From the NCBI GenBank assembly GCA_049115695.1, contig JAGDZR010000007.1, positions 62,001 to 126,000 on the forward strand: 64,000 nucleotides of DNA, written 5' to 3'. The position numbers and the translations under genes are program-made. Shown piece by piece: positions 16,020 through 26,308 of the stretch; within the stretch, counting starts at the first letter, position 1; each line of letters begins with the position of its first letter. This DNA comes from JAGDZR01 sp049115695. Lineage in GTDB: Bacteria; Bacteroidota; Bacteroidia; Cytophagales; Cyclobacteriaceae. Below the pieces are notes generated by a model. The model saw only the letters and a list, made by a program, of their open reading frames with translations, ran no database searches and was not told the DNA's origin.

Positions 16020-17324
16020 CTAATCGTCTGCTCCGGCGTTCTTCAATAGCAAAGGAATCGTTAATCCCTGTACCAATATGGAGAACACAACACAGCAGTA
16101 TGTTGCAAATAATATAATTTCTTTTGCTTCCTGAGGAATCTGAGTAATATCCGATAAAGAAAGCGCAAGTGCTACAGAGATTCCTCCCCTTAGACCTCCC
16201 CAAGTTAAAATCTTGATAGTACCCGGTTCGAACTTCCTGAAAAAGGACATGATTCCAATAGGCACTGATACGCCTATCAAACGAGCGCAAAGCACGATCG
16301 TAACACCAACAAATCCCACAAGAATCATATCTGATGAGAATGTTTTGGCAATGACTATCATTTCCAAACCAATCAGGATGAACAATATGGCATTCAATGC
16401 TTCATCCAACAAATGCCAAAACTTGAAAACATATTCGCCTGTCGCATTGGCTAGATTTTCGTCTCTACCCTCATTACCAATGAAAAGTCCCATTACAACC
16501 ATTGCTAATGGTCCTGACACATGAATAAGTTCAGCAATTCTTCCTCCAACCATCACAAGCGTTAAGGTTACCAGCACTTCTAATTCTACATGATCGTTAT
16601 CGATAAAGTTGAGTAATCTAAATCCAAGAAATCCAAAAAGACCTCCCATCAACAATCCACCAATCACTTCAACACCGAAAAGTTTAGCAACTTCACCAGC
16701 ACCAATAGCAGCCTCCGCTGCTTCCTCGTGACCTCCACCCCCATGCATCGCACCTGGAGCGGCAATCCCAAGTATGGTCAAAAACACAACCACACCTACA
16801 CCATCATTAAATAATGACTCCCCCGCAATCTTGATTTCAAGATTTTTAGAAAGATTAAATTTCTTAACAAGTGCTAATACGGCTATCGGATCAGTAGGAG
16901 AAATTAAGGCTCCAAAAAGCAAGCAATGAATGATCTCCATTTCAATACCCATCATCGGAAAGATGAAGTACACACCTGCTCCAACAACGAATGTCGAAAT
17001 TAATGTACCAAAAGCCGCGAGAATAATAATAGGCAAACGCTCCTCCAACATCTTCTTAAGGTCCATGCTCAATGCTCCGGCAAAAAGCAGAAAATTCAAC
17101 ATCACATTTAGCAAAACCTCCTGAAAATCAAATTCCTCAATAATATGTTCAGCCCCTCCCGTGACACCTGGAAACACCATTCCAAGCAATAGAATCACAA
17201 CTGACATCATTAATGCAATGGCCATAAGACCAATAGTTGAAGGCAATTTTAAAATTGTAATATTGATCAGCGTAAAAACTGCCGCCATGAATATTAGGAG
17301 AGTGATAAGATCAAGTATGCTCAT
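16020..17324 (-). CDS. CPA1-family Na+/H+ antiporter
   Basis: A 434-residue inner-membrane exchanger with 11-13 hydrophobic helices and no long cytoplasmic tail. Diagnostic segments are FLLFAGALSMDL, the FGALISPTDPIAVLALVKKF block with the SPTDP aspartate, and AGESLFNDGVGVVVFL, the NDG motif that supplies the ion-binding Asp, followed by RGGISVALALSL near the C-terminus. It would exchange external H+ for internal Na+ (or K+). The gap to the divergent PBP4-type gene is 143 bp. A TACTTTTG box on the reverse strand at 17446-17453 fits the -7 consensus and could be a promoter with a leader of about 115 nt. Confidence 0.93.
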   Translation of the reverse strand: MSILDLITLLIFMAAVFTLINITILKLPSTIGLMAIALMMSVVILLLGMVFPGVTGGAEHIIEEFDFQEVLLNVMLNFLLFAGALSMDLKKMLEERLPIIILAAFGTLISTFVVGAGVYFIFPMMGIEMEIIHCLLFGALISPTDPIAVLALVKKFNLSKNLEIKIAGESLFNDGVGVVVFLTILGIAAPGAMHGGGGHEEAAEAAIGAGEVAKLFGVEVIGGLLMGGLFGFLGFRLLNFIDNDHVELEVLVTLTLVMVGGRIAELIHVSGPLAMVVMGLFIGNEGRDENLANATGEYVFKFWHLLDEALNAILFILIGLEMIVIAKTFSSDMILVGFVGVTIVLCARLIGVSVPIGIMSFFRKFEPGTIKILTWGGLRGGISVALALSLSDITQIPQEAKEIILFATYCCVVFSILVQGLTIPLLLKNAGADD

Positions 17325-17467
17325 TGGTGATAATTGTGGATTAAGCCCATAATGTTGTTGGAACGACCAAAGTAAAAATAAAAATATTACAAAAAAAAAG
17401 GTGTCCCTATATAAATGAGACTGTTAATATTGTCCAATTTATTGACAAAAGTACAATTTCCGGCTGA

Positions 17468-18742
17468 ATGAAATATTATATCTCAAAGTACTTCCTTTTA
17501 TTATGCGTAATTAGCATTTCCTGTACACCCTTTCAAAGGGTTAGACTACAGCAATCGATTAAAGGCTCTGATAACTATCAGGACTATTTTATTGGCTTTC
17601 AACTCTACGATCCAATGACCGGCAATATCCTGGCTGAGCTCAATAGTGGCAGGTATTTTACCCCTGCGTCTAACACAAAAATAATTACACTGGCGGCATT
17701 CCTGGATCTTAATAGTGATTCCATCGCCTCTTTTAAGTATGATCGCATCAACAATATTTTGTATCCACTAGGTGACCCGTCTTTTTTGCATGAGGATTTT
17801 GTCATACAAAATAGCTTCAATCAATTATTGAAATCAGATAGCATCAATTTGGCCAGTGACAATAAAGGTGTTACCCCATTTGGACCCGGATGGGCTTGGG
17901 ATGACTATAATTATGCCTATCAACCAGAAAGATCTACGCTTCCAGTATACGGAAATGTATTAACCATCCACAAGAAGGGTGAAAATCTTAGTATGATTCC
18001 TGATTTTTTTGAACCCTATGTAAATCTTCACAGTACTTTCAACGGCAGAGCCAAAGATCACAACCTATTTCATTTTGCCGAAAGCAACTACTCAAAAGAC
18101 ACCATTTCGAGATACATTCCATACACCACTTCTCAGGAAATGATTGGCGCCTTGCTCACTGACACACTTAAACAAAATGTTCGATGGGTGGATGCACGAC
18201 CTGTTCGTCATCTCGAAACCATTTACAACACGCCTGCACTACCTGTATTAGCCACTATGATGTTACGCAGTGACAATTTCCTGGCTGAACAACTACTCAT
18301 CAATGCTCGACTAGTGAAAGGATTTAATACCGAAAGTGAATACTTTGAGTATTTACAAAATACAACTTTTCAAAATTTACCTGACCCTTTGATCATTGAA
18401 GATGGCTCAGGGCTGTCCAGGTACAACATGAACACACCTCGTAATTTTGTGAAAATATTGGAGAACATCTATTTTCAGCTTTCGTGGGATGAAATCACCA
18501 CAATATTTCCAAATGGTGGAGTATCAGGCACAATCAAAAACTGGTACGGTGGAACGACTCGGCCCTATGTATTCGCTAAAACCGGAACCCTAAGACACAA
18601 TCACTGTTTGAGTGGGTTTATTGTGACTGATTCAGGTCGCGAGTTGATATTCAGCTTTATGAACAACCACTATATCAATGGCACTACGGAGGTGAAAGAA
18701 TTTATGCAGCAGACGTTGGAGCACATCAAAAAGAGTTACTAA
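17468..18742 (+). CDS. D-alanyl-D-alanine carboxypeptidase, PBP4/peptidase S13 family
   Basis: A 424-residue penicillin-binding protein that would trim or cleave peptidoglycan peptides in the periplasm. The SxxK motif is SNTK (in FTPASNTKIITLA), the second element is DGSGLSRYN, and the KTG triad is in FAKTGTLRHNHCLSG. The N-terminus (KYYISKYFLLLCVISISC) is a hydrophobic signal with a possible, weak lipobox at Cys19. Compared with E. coli PBP4 the region between SxxK and SxN is shorter. The gene is monocistronic, divergent from the CPA1 antiporter and convergent with the efflux operon. Confidence 0.9.
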   Translation: MKYYISKYFLLLCVISISCTPFQRVRLQQSIKGSDNYQDYFIGFQLYDPMTGNILAELNSGRYFTPASNTKIITLAAFLDLNSDSIASFKYDRINNILYPLGDPSFLHEDFVIQNSFNQLLKSDSINLASDNKGVTPFGPGWAWDDYNYAYQPERSTLPVYGNVLTIHKKGENLSMIPDFFEPYVNLHSTFNGRAKDHNLFHFAESNYSKDTISRYIPYTTSQEMIGALLTDTLKQNVRWVDARPVRHLETIYNTPALPVLATMMLRSDNFLAEQLLINARLVKGFNTESEYFEYLQNTTFQNLPDPLIIEDGSGLSRYNMNTPRNFVKILENIYFQLSWDEITTIFPNGGVSGTIKNWYGGTTRPYVFAKTGTLRHNHCLSGFIVTDSGRELIFSFMNNHYINGTTEVKEFMQQTLEHIKKSY

Positions 18743-18780
18743 AAAAGTCCGACTTCAGGTATGCAAACTGAAGTCGGACT
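18741..18780 (-). terminator. intrinsic terminator of the RND efflux operon
   Basis: A perfect 13-bp stem (18746-18758 with 18768-18780) lies between the converging stops. On the reverse strand it is followed by TTTTTT (18741-18746), which suits termination of the tolC-like gene; the forward side has no T run. Confidence 0.8.
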
Positions 18781-18796
18781 AGTCATTTCCTTAATC

Positions 18797-20161
18797 TCAA
18801 TCATTGTACGTTTCAACTAACCCGCCAGTTAGACGCATTAGGGCAACATGTGATTCTATTAGGCTATACAGCGCCTGCAATTTTAAAGTGGCTGCACCTA
18901 GGTAGTTATTTTGTACAACCCGATAATCAAATGAATTGATCGATCCACTGCGAAACTTATCACGAGACAGTTCCAGATTTATTCTGGCTACTTCCTCTCT
19001 TCGCTCATTGATATCGTAAATCTGTTTTCTGGTATTGTATAGATCAAGTGTTCTTCTCAAGTCACGATCCATTGACAACCTCATTTTATCCAATCTCAAG
19101 TTTCCAATATCTTCCTGAATCAGCGCATTTTGTATAGCGCGATTGATTCTACCTCCATTGAATAAAGTAAATGAAAGTGATAGACCAAGAGAATACTGAT
19201 TACTAACCTGGTTGATCCAATCTTCAGGACCAGGCACAAATTCTCCTCCCTGAAAGAATTGAGCCTTACTTAAATTCACATAGCTGGAATTAAGTCCGCC
19301 TCGACCATTAAGCATCAGGGATGGATATCTATCTGCTCTGGCTATTTCGGTGTTGGTCGCCAATACAGTTTGAGTAATGAACTGCTTCTTTAAATCAACA
19401 TTTGCCGCAAGCATTTTCTCTTTGAGTTGATCGTAATTGTAAGCGGGGTTCTCAAACTCCAATGTTGCTGGAAAATCGTAATCCTTATCCAGATCTGACT
19501 CAGCCATCAATAGGTTTAACGCACGTTTCGCATCCCTCAATACCTGCTGTTGCGCGATGTAGTTAAGCGAGTCGGTCAGATAATTACCCTCTTCCACTAA
19601 TCGTTCCTGTGCCACGGCACTACCCAGGGCCGATTTTACTTTGATATAATCAAACTTATCACGAGACAACTCCAGCTGCTTCTCCAATTCGCTCAGTCGT
19701 TGATTATGAGTTACTACATTAAAGTAGCCCAGTACGATAGCCTGAAGTGTGTTGGCGATTACAACAGAGGCATTCCCTTGAGATTCAGCCATTAGCTGCT
19801 CAAACCTGCGTTTGGTCATGTTCACTTTGAACCCGTTGAACAAAGTCCAATTGACATTCAATGCGGGGCTAACCCCGACAGATTGTGTAATTCCTTGGGC
19901 CTGAAAAGGGCTGGCAGTTTTAACGTTATCAGACAAAGCACCATTACCACCTACTTCCAAGGTTACACCCGGATATCGTCCGGCTTGTCCCCATGCATTA
20001 TTGTTCTGATTGATTTCAACAGTCTTGGCCTCAATCCGAATATCATAATTCTGATCTAACCCTTTTTGAATAGCATCTGATAGCGTTAGTGATTCCTGAG
20101 CGAAAGTTGCACCAGTCATTGTTACAATGACCAATGCGGTTAACATTATATTTTTAATCAT
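18797..20161 (-). CDS. TolC-family outer-membrane efflux protein
   Basis: A 454-residue trimeric outer-membrane channel protein with a cleavable signal peptide (MLTALVIVTMTGATFAQES). It has two internally similar halves of long alpha-helices, seen in LTLSDAIQKGLDQNYDIRIEAKTVEINQNN and the second-half block that begins near NVDLKKQFITQTVLATNTEIARADRYPSLML. It is the third gene of an efflux operon, 12 bp after the RND permease, and would provide the exit duct of the tripartite pump. Confidence 0.93.
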   Translation of the reverse strand: MIKNIMLTALVIVTMTGATFAQESLTLSDAIQKGLDQNYDIRIEAKTVEINQNNNAWGQAGRYPGVTLEVGGNGALSDNVKTASPFQAQGITQSVGVSPALNVNWTLFNGFKVNMTKRRFEQLMAESQGNASVVIANTLQAIVLGYFNVVTHNQRLSELEKQLELSRDKFDYIKVKSALGSAVAQERLVEEGNYLTDSLNYIAQQQVLRDAKRALNLLMAESDLDKDYDFPATLEFENPAYNYDQLKEKMLAANVDLKKQFITQTVLATNTEIARADRYPSLMLNGRGGLNSSYVNLSKAQFFQGGEFVPGPEDWINQVSNQYSLGLSLSFTLFNGGRINRAIQNALIQEDIGNLRLDKMRLSMDRDLRRTLDLYNTRKQIYDINERREEVARINLELSRDKFRSGSINSFDYRVVQNNYLGAATLKLQALYSLIESHVALMRLTGGLVETYND

Positions 20162-20173
20162 TTTATTACTTCT

Positions 20174-23100
20174 TTAGGCTGACTCTCTATATTCTTCGAG
20201 TCTTTTCTGATCCAAAATCACTCTTTCTACTTCCTCTGCAGTTGGTTTCTCTCCAGTCCATAACCATTTAGTATATCTTCTGATATCATTCATAATCAAG
20301 ATGAAGACTGGGAAGAACAAAAGGATAATGAACGTACCGATCAAGACACCATAGGCAACAGATATTGCCATTGGGATTAGGAACTGTGCCTGGAAACTAG
20401 TCTCCTTAATCAAAGGATACAAACCCAAAACAGTCGTCAGCGATGTTAAGACAATCGGCCTGAATCTTGAAAGGCCAGCATTATAGGCTGCCTGATAAAC
20501 TGTTTGACCCTCATTCTTGATTAATGAATTGTACTTGGCCAAAAACACAACCGCATCATTGATGATCACTCCTGATAAGGCCACCATTCCCCACATACTC
20601 AACAAGGATACAGGAAACTCTCTACCGGAAATCCACGACTCAACACCATGTCCCAACATTGCGCTAAACCATCCAAGCGGAATCATACCAATGATTAACA
20701 ACCCCTGATACACAGACCTGAAGGTTAGCATTAGAATGAAAAAGATCAATACAAACGCGCCACCGAAGTACAACATGACTTCATTCATGGCTCTTTGACT
20801 TTCCTGCGATTGTCCTCCAAAATCAATTTTAACAGAAGGAAAATTGGCCTTCAATTCAGGAATCACATTCGCTTCGATACTCTGCAGGATCGGCGGAACA
20901 TCCCCCATTGGATCAATCATCTCTGCCTCCACAGTCACCGCTCTGGAAGCATCATAGTGACGAATTCCCGAAAGGCCCCTTTCGACGCGATAGTCAGCAA
21001 TTTGAGTCAATGGATACTCTCCACCTGTTGTGGTTTTGATTTTCACATCTTCTAACTGACCAATGCTTGCGCGTCCTTCTCGTGGATATCTCACCCAGAC
21101 ACGCAATTCATCATTGCCTTTCATAAAACGCTGAACTTCTTCACCGAAATATCCTTGACGCACCTGACGGCTTATTTCATTATGATTCAATCCCATGAAG
21201 TAAGCTTCATTCCTAAGATCAAATAACATTTCCCTTCTGCCTATGGCTTGATTATCCTGTATCTCTTTCAACTCAGAATACCCACTAAGTTCAGTTTTAA
21301 GATATGCGGTGGCTTGCTCTAGTTCTTCGTAATTCTTGCCAAGCAAACGGATTGAGACGGGCTTACCAAAACGATTACCACCTCCGATACTGTATTTTTC
21401 AGCCTCAGGAACAGGACCAATCTTTTCTCTGATTTTTGAAATCAAATCATACTGGTTGATCCCGTATTTATCCAACTCTTCATAGAAGACATTAATAGAC
21501 CCGGCATGACTACCGTTTTCTCCATCCTGAGAATAACCAACATTGGTGATCATTTCACTAATGATATCATCCTCAGTTCCAAATTCTTCCATCAATTCGC
21601 TGTTCACGTCAAAAATGGCTCTTTCAAATTTCACCAAATATGACTCCACTTTGCTTTCATGTTCGCCAGGTTTGAAGGAGATATTAACATTGAAGCTATT
21701 GAAAGGAATGTTAGGAAAGAAAGTCGATCTAATCTGCCCACCCATTAAGAGTCCAATTACCAGAATCACAAAGGCTAATGTCGCAGCATAAGATATCGGC
21801 TTATACTTCATTGTGAACTGAAGCATGCTTCCATAAATATCATTTTTCATCCAATTGATGAATCCATTGATTTTGGATCTGATCGCATAGCTACGCGTAT
21901 CTTCTTTCTTAACGCTCAGTACTTTTTTACTTGCCAAGTGAGCCGGTAATACCAGAAATGCTTCAAGCAATGAGAACGCCAAACTGAAAATCACAACAAT
22001 GGCCATATCCTTGAGGAATTCAAAGCCGCCTGTCAATAACAGCAAAGGGGCAAATGCTACGATAGTTGTCGTCACAGATGTAGTTACAGCGGGCAATACT
22101 TCCATCGTACCGTTGATCGCTGCAGAAACTGGATTTTTGCTTTTCTCGAAGTGCGAGTAGATATTCTCTGCAATCACGATTCCATCATCTACCAGGATAC
22201 CGATTACCAGGATCATCCCAAAAAGAGAGATCATATTGATAGTCAAACCAACGAAAGAACCCAAAATAAACATCCCCAGAAAAGAAGCTGGAATACCCCA
22301 GGCCACCCAGAAGGAAAGTCTTAAGCTAAGAAATGTCCCAAGCGCCACAAGTACGAGCAGCAATCCAACCACTCCATTGGAGGTAAGCAGATCAAGTCGC
22401 TGCTGCAGCATGCTCATAAAATTCCATGCAACCACTAACTCTACGGCCTCATTGCGCTCATTGAACTCATCTACATACGCAGTTACTTCCTCAGAAATAC
22501 TTTGAAGATCTTCATTCTCCAGTTTTCTGACTTCAATGAATGCTGCCATCTCTCCATTCAGAAAACTTTTATTTGGTTGATCTGCAAACTGTTCTTTGAT
22601 TTCTGCTACATCTCTGAGCAATACTTTGCTACCATCAGGATTACTCCTCAATACAATTTCACCAATTGCAGCAGCATCTGTTTGTTTGGCTTTTGAACGG
22701 ATCAAAATCTCCTCACTTGAGGATCTGATCGATCCTGAAGACATGTCTCTGTTATTGAATCTAACTGCGCTGGCGACCTGATCAAAGCTCATACCATATC
22801 GACGTAGATTCTGCTCTGTCACTTCAATAGAAATTTCCAACGGAGGCCAACCAGACACCTGCACCTGACTAACAGCAGGTAACTTGAGCAGATCATCCTC
22901 AATTTCCTCGGCAAACATTTTCAAAGTTTTCAGATCAACATCACCGGTCAATCCTAACCACTGCGCGGTAGATCTTTGTCTTTGCTTATAAATAATGGGC
23001 TTTTCAGCCCCAGCTGGAAATGAATTGACACCATCTACAGCATTTTTAATTTCAGTGTATATCTCATCTATGTCATAGTTATCAAGTGTAATAACTGTGA

Positions 23101-23380
23101 TGCTAGCAGAATTTTCAGCTGATGTAGAAAACATCTCATCAATCCCCGGAATACTTTTAACCGCCTCCTCTATTTTGAGCGTCACGCCTTCCTCCATTTC
23201 CTCTGGAGAAGCACCTGGATAAGCTACGCTTACCATAACAGTCTTATCCGATCTTAAAGGAAAGAATGATTTGTTGGTTGTAAGAATACTTGTGACTCCT
23301 CCGATGAGTGTAATCGCGATGACGATGTTGGCTACAATCGGATACTTTACAAAGTATTCAATTAGATATCTAAAAGACAT
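20174..23380 (-). CDS. RND-family efflux permease (AcrB/HAE1-like)
   Basis: A 1068-residue proton-driven inner-membrane pump. The first membrane helix near residues 12-30 precedes a periplasmic porter domain (SVAYPGASPEEMEEGVTLKIEEAVKSIPGI). Helices 2-6 include GILVDDGIVIAENIYSHFEK, the helix-4 segment with conserved aspartates for proton relay. The duplicated second half ends with SGVIINDAVVFLAKYNSL and SRFRPIVLTSLTTVLGLYPL. Substrate cannot be inferred; the general type is a multidrug or lipophilic-compound exporter. It lies 11 bp downstream of its adaptor gene. No regulator gene is adjacent. Confidence 0.95.
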   Translation of the reverse strand: MSFRYLIEYFVKYPIVANIVIAITLIGGVTSILTTNKSFFPLRSDKTVMVSVAYPGASPEEMEEGVTLKIEEAVKSIPGIDEMFSTSAENSASITVITLDNYDIDEIYTEIKNAVDGVNSFPAGAEKPIIYKQRQRSTAQWLGLTGDVDLKTLKMFAEEIEDDLLKLPAVSQVQVSGWPPLEISIEVTEQNLRRYGMSFDQVASAVRFNNRDMSSGSIRSSSEEILIRSKAKQTDAAAIGEIVLRSNPDGSKVLLRDVAEIKEQFADQPNKSFLNGEMAAFIEVRKLENEDLQSISEEVTAYVDEFNERNEAVELVVAWNFMSMLQQRLDLLTSNGVVGLLLVLVALGTFLSLRLSFWVAWGIPASFLGMFILGSFVGLTINMISLFGMILVIGILVDDGIVIAENIYSHFEKSKNPVSAAINGTMEVLPAVTTSVTTTIVAFAPLLLLTGGFEFLKDMAIVVIFSLAFSLLEAFLVLPAHLASKKVLSVKKEDTRSYAIRSKINGFINWMKNDIYGSMLQFTMKYKPISYAATLAFVILVIGLLMGGQIRSTFFPNIPFNSFNVNISFKPGEHESKVESYLVKFERAIFDVNSELMEEFGTEDDIISEMITNVGYSQDGENGSHAGSINVFYEELDKYGINQYDLISKIREKIGPVPEAEKYSIGGGNRFGKPVSIRLLGKNYEELEQATAYLKTELSGYSELKEIQDNQAIGRREMLFDLRNEAYFMGLNHNEISRQVRQGYFGEEVQRFMKGNDELRVWVRYPREGRASIGQLEDVKIKTTTGGEYPLTQIADYRVERGLSGIRHYDASRAVTVEAEMIDPMGDVPPILQSIEANVIPELKANFPSVKIDFGGQSQESQRAMNEVMLYFGGAFVLIFFILMLTFRSVYQGLLIIGMIPLGWFSAMLGHGVESWISGREFPVSLLSMWGMVALSGVIINDAVVFLAKYNSLIKNEGQTVYQAAYNAGLSRFRPIVLTSLTTVLGLYPLIKETSFQAQFLIPMAISVAYGVLIGTFIILLFFPVFILIMNDIRRYTKWLWTGEKPTAEEVERVILDQKRLEEYRESA

Positions 23381-23391
23381 GTGGTATATTT

Positions 23392-24600
23392 TTAATTAGT
23401 TGAGGCAGTTGCGTCAGAAGAAACTGAAGCTGCTAGCTCAGTCTCTTTTTTGTTCTTGGTTTCAAGGTCAATGTCCTGATCCTCATTCTTGAACACCTTC
23501 ATATTGTTGTAAGCTCCAATCAATGGTTCGCTTACCAAATCAACTCCTTCAGTCAAACCGCTGAATACCGCATCTTGCTCAGTCAATCGCACAATATCAA
23601 TCTCCTTTACTTTTAGCAATGTATCCTCCAACACGAAGACCTCATTTCCATTGTAAATCAAATTGCGCGGAATGACCATTCCATCCTTAATGACTTGGGC
23701 AGGTATGGTTGCTTCCAAAAACTGGCCATCATAAAGTCGTTTGCTGGTTTGCTCAATCGCAATGTAAACGTCAACAGACTGAGTGCTCTGATTCACAAAA
23801 TCACTGATTCTTGTAACAACTCCGTTCCAACTAAGGCCTGATTCATCCGAAGTTATCTGCGCAGGTGCTCCTTCATTAATCCATGCAATATCTTTTGACT
23901 CAACGCTAACACGCAGTTCATGAACGCCTGCCCGGATGATTTTACCAATATTGGTACCTGGGTTCACAAATGCACCTGTCTCGAAATTAATTTGTGAAAT
24001 ACTGCCATCGAAGGGTGCATAGTAATTGTATTTCTTCAATCTTACTTCTGCACTTTTGATGTTGTAATAGTTACTGAAGATTCCCTTTGTGGCCAAAAAT
24101 GTTCTGGCCTTGTCGTCTGTTACTTCAGGCAAAATTGGAAGGTCTTTATCAAGTTTGATGTTCTTGAAGTATCCATTCCAGGTCTCAAAATTTTCATCAA
24201 AGTCTAACTTCATATCCGGAAGGATAGCGGCTAGATCACGTAAGAAATTACTTTTTTGAGATTTTAGATTTAGTTCAGCCTCCGTATCATCAATTCGGAA
24301 CAACAATGTTCCCTTTTTAAAATTAGAGCCTTCCTTCAATCGAACTTTTCCTTGATACATCCTGCCAGCAACTTCAGATAGCAGGTCAAGTGATTGTGCT
24401 GTTTCCACACGTCCAAATGCTCGCACTACAGTCTCCACATCCTGATAGGCCACAGGAACTGTTTTCACGTATTTCTTAGCTTCTGGCGGTTTTTTTGCTA
24501 CTGGTTCTTCCTTAAAACTAGCTGCAAACTTGGCACCCAGCACAGATAGAGCAATGATTGCAATTGCCGAACCAAGAATAATAAATTGTCGCTTTTTCAT
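23392..24600 (-). CDS. RND efflux periplasmic adaptor (membrane fusion protein)
   Basis: A 402-residue adaptor with an N-terminal membrane anchor (QFIILGSAIAIIALSVLGAKFA). A lipoyl-like hairpin region follows (VAGRMYQGKVRLKEGSNFKKGTLLFRID), then the matching half YNYYAPFDGSISQINFETGAFVNPGTNIGKII, a beta-barrel (ISDFVNQSTQSVDVYIAIEQ) and a membrane-proximal domain. The coiled-coil hairpin is short compared with AcrA. It is the first gene of the MFP-RND-TolC operon. The last ~30 residues are polar and low in complexity. Confidence 0.93.
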   Translation of the reverse strand: MKKRQFIILGSAIAIIALSVLGAKFAASFKEEPVAKKPPEAKKYVKTVPVAYQDVETVVRAFGRVETAQSLDLLSEVAGRMYQGKVRLKEGSNFKKGTLLFRIDDTEAELNLKSQKSNFLRDLAAILPDMKLDFDENFETWNGYFKNIKLDKDLPILPEVTDDKARTFLATKGIFSNYYNIKSAEVRLKKYNYYAPFDGSISQINFETGAFVNPGTNIGKIIRAGVHELRVSVESKDIAWINEGAPAQITSDESGLSWNGVVTRISDFVNQSTQSVDVYIAIEQTSKRLYDGQFLEATIPAQVIKDGMVIPRNLIYNGNEVFVLEDTLLKVKEIDIVRLTEQDAVFSGLTEGVDLVSEPLIGAYNNMKVFKNEDQDIDLETKNKKETELAASVSSDATASTN

Positions 24601-24900
24601 TGAGAGTTTTGATATTTCTTTTAATCAATAGCCACATTATGGCTAGTTACTTGAATGCATTTGACGAACAATTGTTACGAATTGTGACCAAAAAATTGAT
24701 AAATGGCAGAATATCATTATTAACTCTCCAAAAAGTACCAAATCCGGACATTCCGATGATTATTCTTAAATGACCCGCGAATTTAGTCATTCAAAGAACG
24801 AATACTTGCCATTGCTTCATAGAACAGTAAAATATTCTAATGACCAAGTCAAAACGCCGAATGAAGGGCGCATCAATAAACACATAGAAGACTTATTGCT
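24601..24900. other. intergenic region upstream of the efflux operon
   Basis: These 300 bp hold the efflux operon promoter region and the 3' side of the CoA-transferase gene. A perfect 10-bp palindrome AACAATTGTT lies at 24667-24676, about 70 bp upstream of the adaptor start, and could be a repressor site, but short AT-rich palindromes arise by chance. I saw no exact TAnnTTTG promoter match; TACTTTTTG on the reverse strand near 24730 is the nearest. A 60-codon forward frame here has no protein-like features. Confidence 0.4.
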
Positions 24901-26175
24901 TCATAGCCTCCCAAAACGAATAAATCCAGCCTTCTCGAGACTCTCCCGATGATTTGGGTGAGCAATATCTATCATCAACCGTGTTCGCTCTTTCAGCGAT
25001 TTTCCAAAAAGATTGGCAATACCATACTCTGTAACGATGTAGTGTACATGCGCCCTTGTCGTCACAACTCCGGCTCCATCTTTGAGCATCGGCACTATTT
25101 TGGATACCCCTTTGTTGGTAGTTGATGTTAAAGCAATAATGGGTTTTCCTCCCTTAGAGTAAGAAGCTCCCCTTATAAAATCCATTTGCCCACCAACACC
25201 TGAAAAATGTTTAGTCCCAATTGAGTCAGCACATACTTGCCCTGTATAATCAATCTCAATGGCACTGTTAATTGAAGTCACTTTTGGATTTTGGCGAATG
25301 ATGGCCACATCGTTGACATACTGAGCATCCATCATTAACACTCCAGGGTTTTCATGAATAAAATCATACAAGAGTTGAGACCCCAGGACAAAGGAGCTAA
25401 CAATCTTTTCTCTATTTAACTTTTTATCCTCTCCGGTAATGACCCCTTTCTCAACCAAAGGAATCAGCCCATCTGAGAACATTTCTGTATGAATTCCAAG
25501 TCTTTGGTGATCACTCAATGAAGCGAGTACCGCATTGGGTATGCTTCCAATTCCCATCTGAAGCGTTGCTCCATCCTCAACCAGAGAGGCTACATATTTA
25601 CCAATGCGAATTTCTTCATTACTAATTCCTGGAATAATGGCCTTGGGTATTTCGGATTTATGCTCAACCAAATAATCAAAATGATTGATATGAACACAAG
25701 CATCCCCCATTGTCCTTGGCATATTCGGATTTACCTGTGCTATAACCACATCAGCTACTTCTACGGCAGCCAGGGAAGCATCAACAGACACTCCCAAAGA
25801 AGAGTATCCATGGGCGTCCGGTGGTGTAATCTGCACTAACGCAATGTTCAGTGGGAGCACTTTTTCACGCAACAATACCGGAACTTCACTTAGAAAAACC
25901 GGAATGTAATCTGCTCGATGCTCCTGAGTTGCCTTTCGCACATTCGCTCCAACAAAAAAAGATTTCAATCGAAAAATTCCCTCATATTCGGGTTTAACAT
26001 ATTCCGCTTTCGCTTCAGTATGGAGATGAACAATCTCAACACTCTTTAACTCATTACTTCGTGCAACAAGTGCATCCAATAATACTTCGGGGGCCGCAGC
26101 TGCTGTATGAACAAACACTCTATCACCAGATTTAACTATTGACAGGGCTTGATCTGCCGTTACTACTTTTGGCAT
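24901..26175 (-). CDS. acetyl-CoA hydrolase/CoA-transferase family protein
   Basis: A 424-residue class I CoA-transferase, probably moving CoA between acetyl-CoA and a short carboxylate such as 4-hydroxybutyrate, succinate or propionate. The N-terminal half has KVVTADQALSIVKSGDRVFVH and PPDAHGYSSLGVSVD. The catalytic glutamate is in LGIHTEMFSDGLI, and the C-terminal half has GVGGQMDFIRGASYSKGGKPIIAL and VTEYGIANLFGKSLKERTRLMIDIAHPNHRE. I chose the ATG at 26175 because it gives the usual length and leaves room for divergent promoters. An ATG at 26262 would add 29 residues and leave only 46 bp to the divergent gene. The substrate is not resolved. Confidence 0.88.
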   Translation of the reverse strand: MPKVVTADQALSIVKSGDRVFVHTAAAAPEVLLDALVARSNELKSVEIVHLHTEAKAEYVKPEYEGIFRLKSFFVGANVRKATQEHRADYIPVFLSEVPVLLREKVLPLNIALVQITPPDAHGYSSLGVSVDASLAAVEVADVVIAQVNPNMPRTMGDACVHINHFDYLVEHKSEIPKAIIPGISNEEIRIGKYVASLVEDGATLQMGIGSIPNAVLASLSDHQRLGIHTEMFSDGLIPLVEKGVITGEDKKLNREKIVSSFVLGSQLLYDFIHENPGVLMMDAQYVNDVAIIRQNPKVTSINSAIEIDYTGQVCADSIGTKHFSGVGGQMDFIRGASYSKGGKPIIALTSTTNKGVSKIVPMLKDGAGVVTTRAHVHYIVTEYGIANLFGKSLKERTRLMIDIAHPNHRESLEKAGFIRFGRL

Positions 26176-26308
26176 CTTGTTTACTTGAATTTTGCTGTAA
26201 ATTAATCCCGCATTTGAAGGGGTGAAATGACCTTTATCAAAGATTGATGAAAATATGCTCATCTACCCTATTCAATACGCGTACCCATCTTAATCAATTA
26301 TTGATCAA

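Noticed and set aside
24770..24952. 60-codon forward frame between the efflux operon and the CoA-transferase
   Set aside because: It overlaps the 3' end of the CoA-transferase gene on the other strand, and its translation is unlike any protein.
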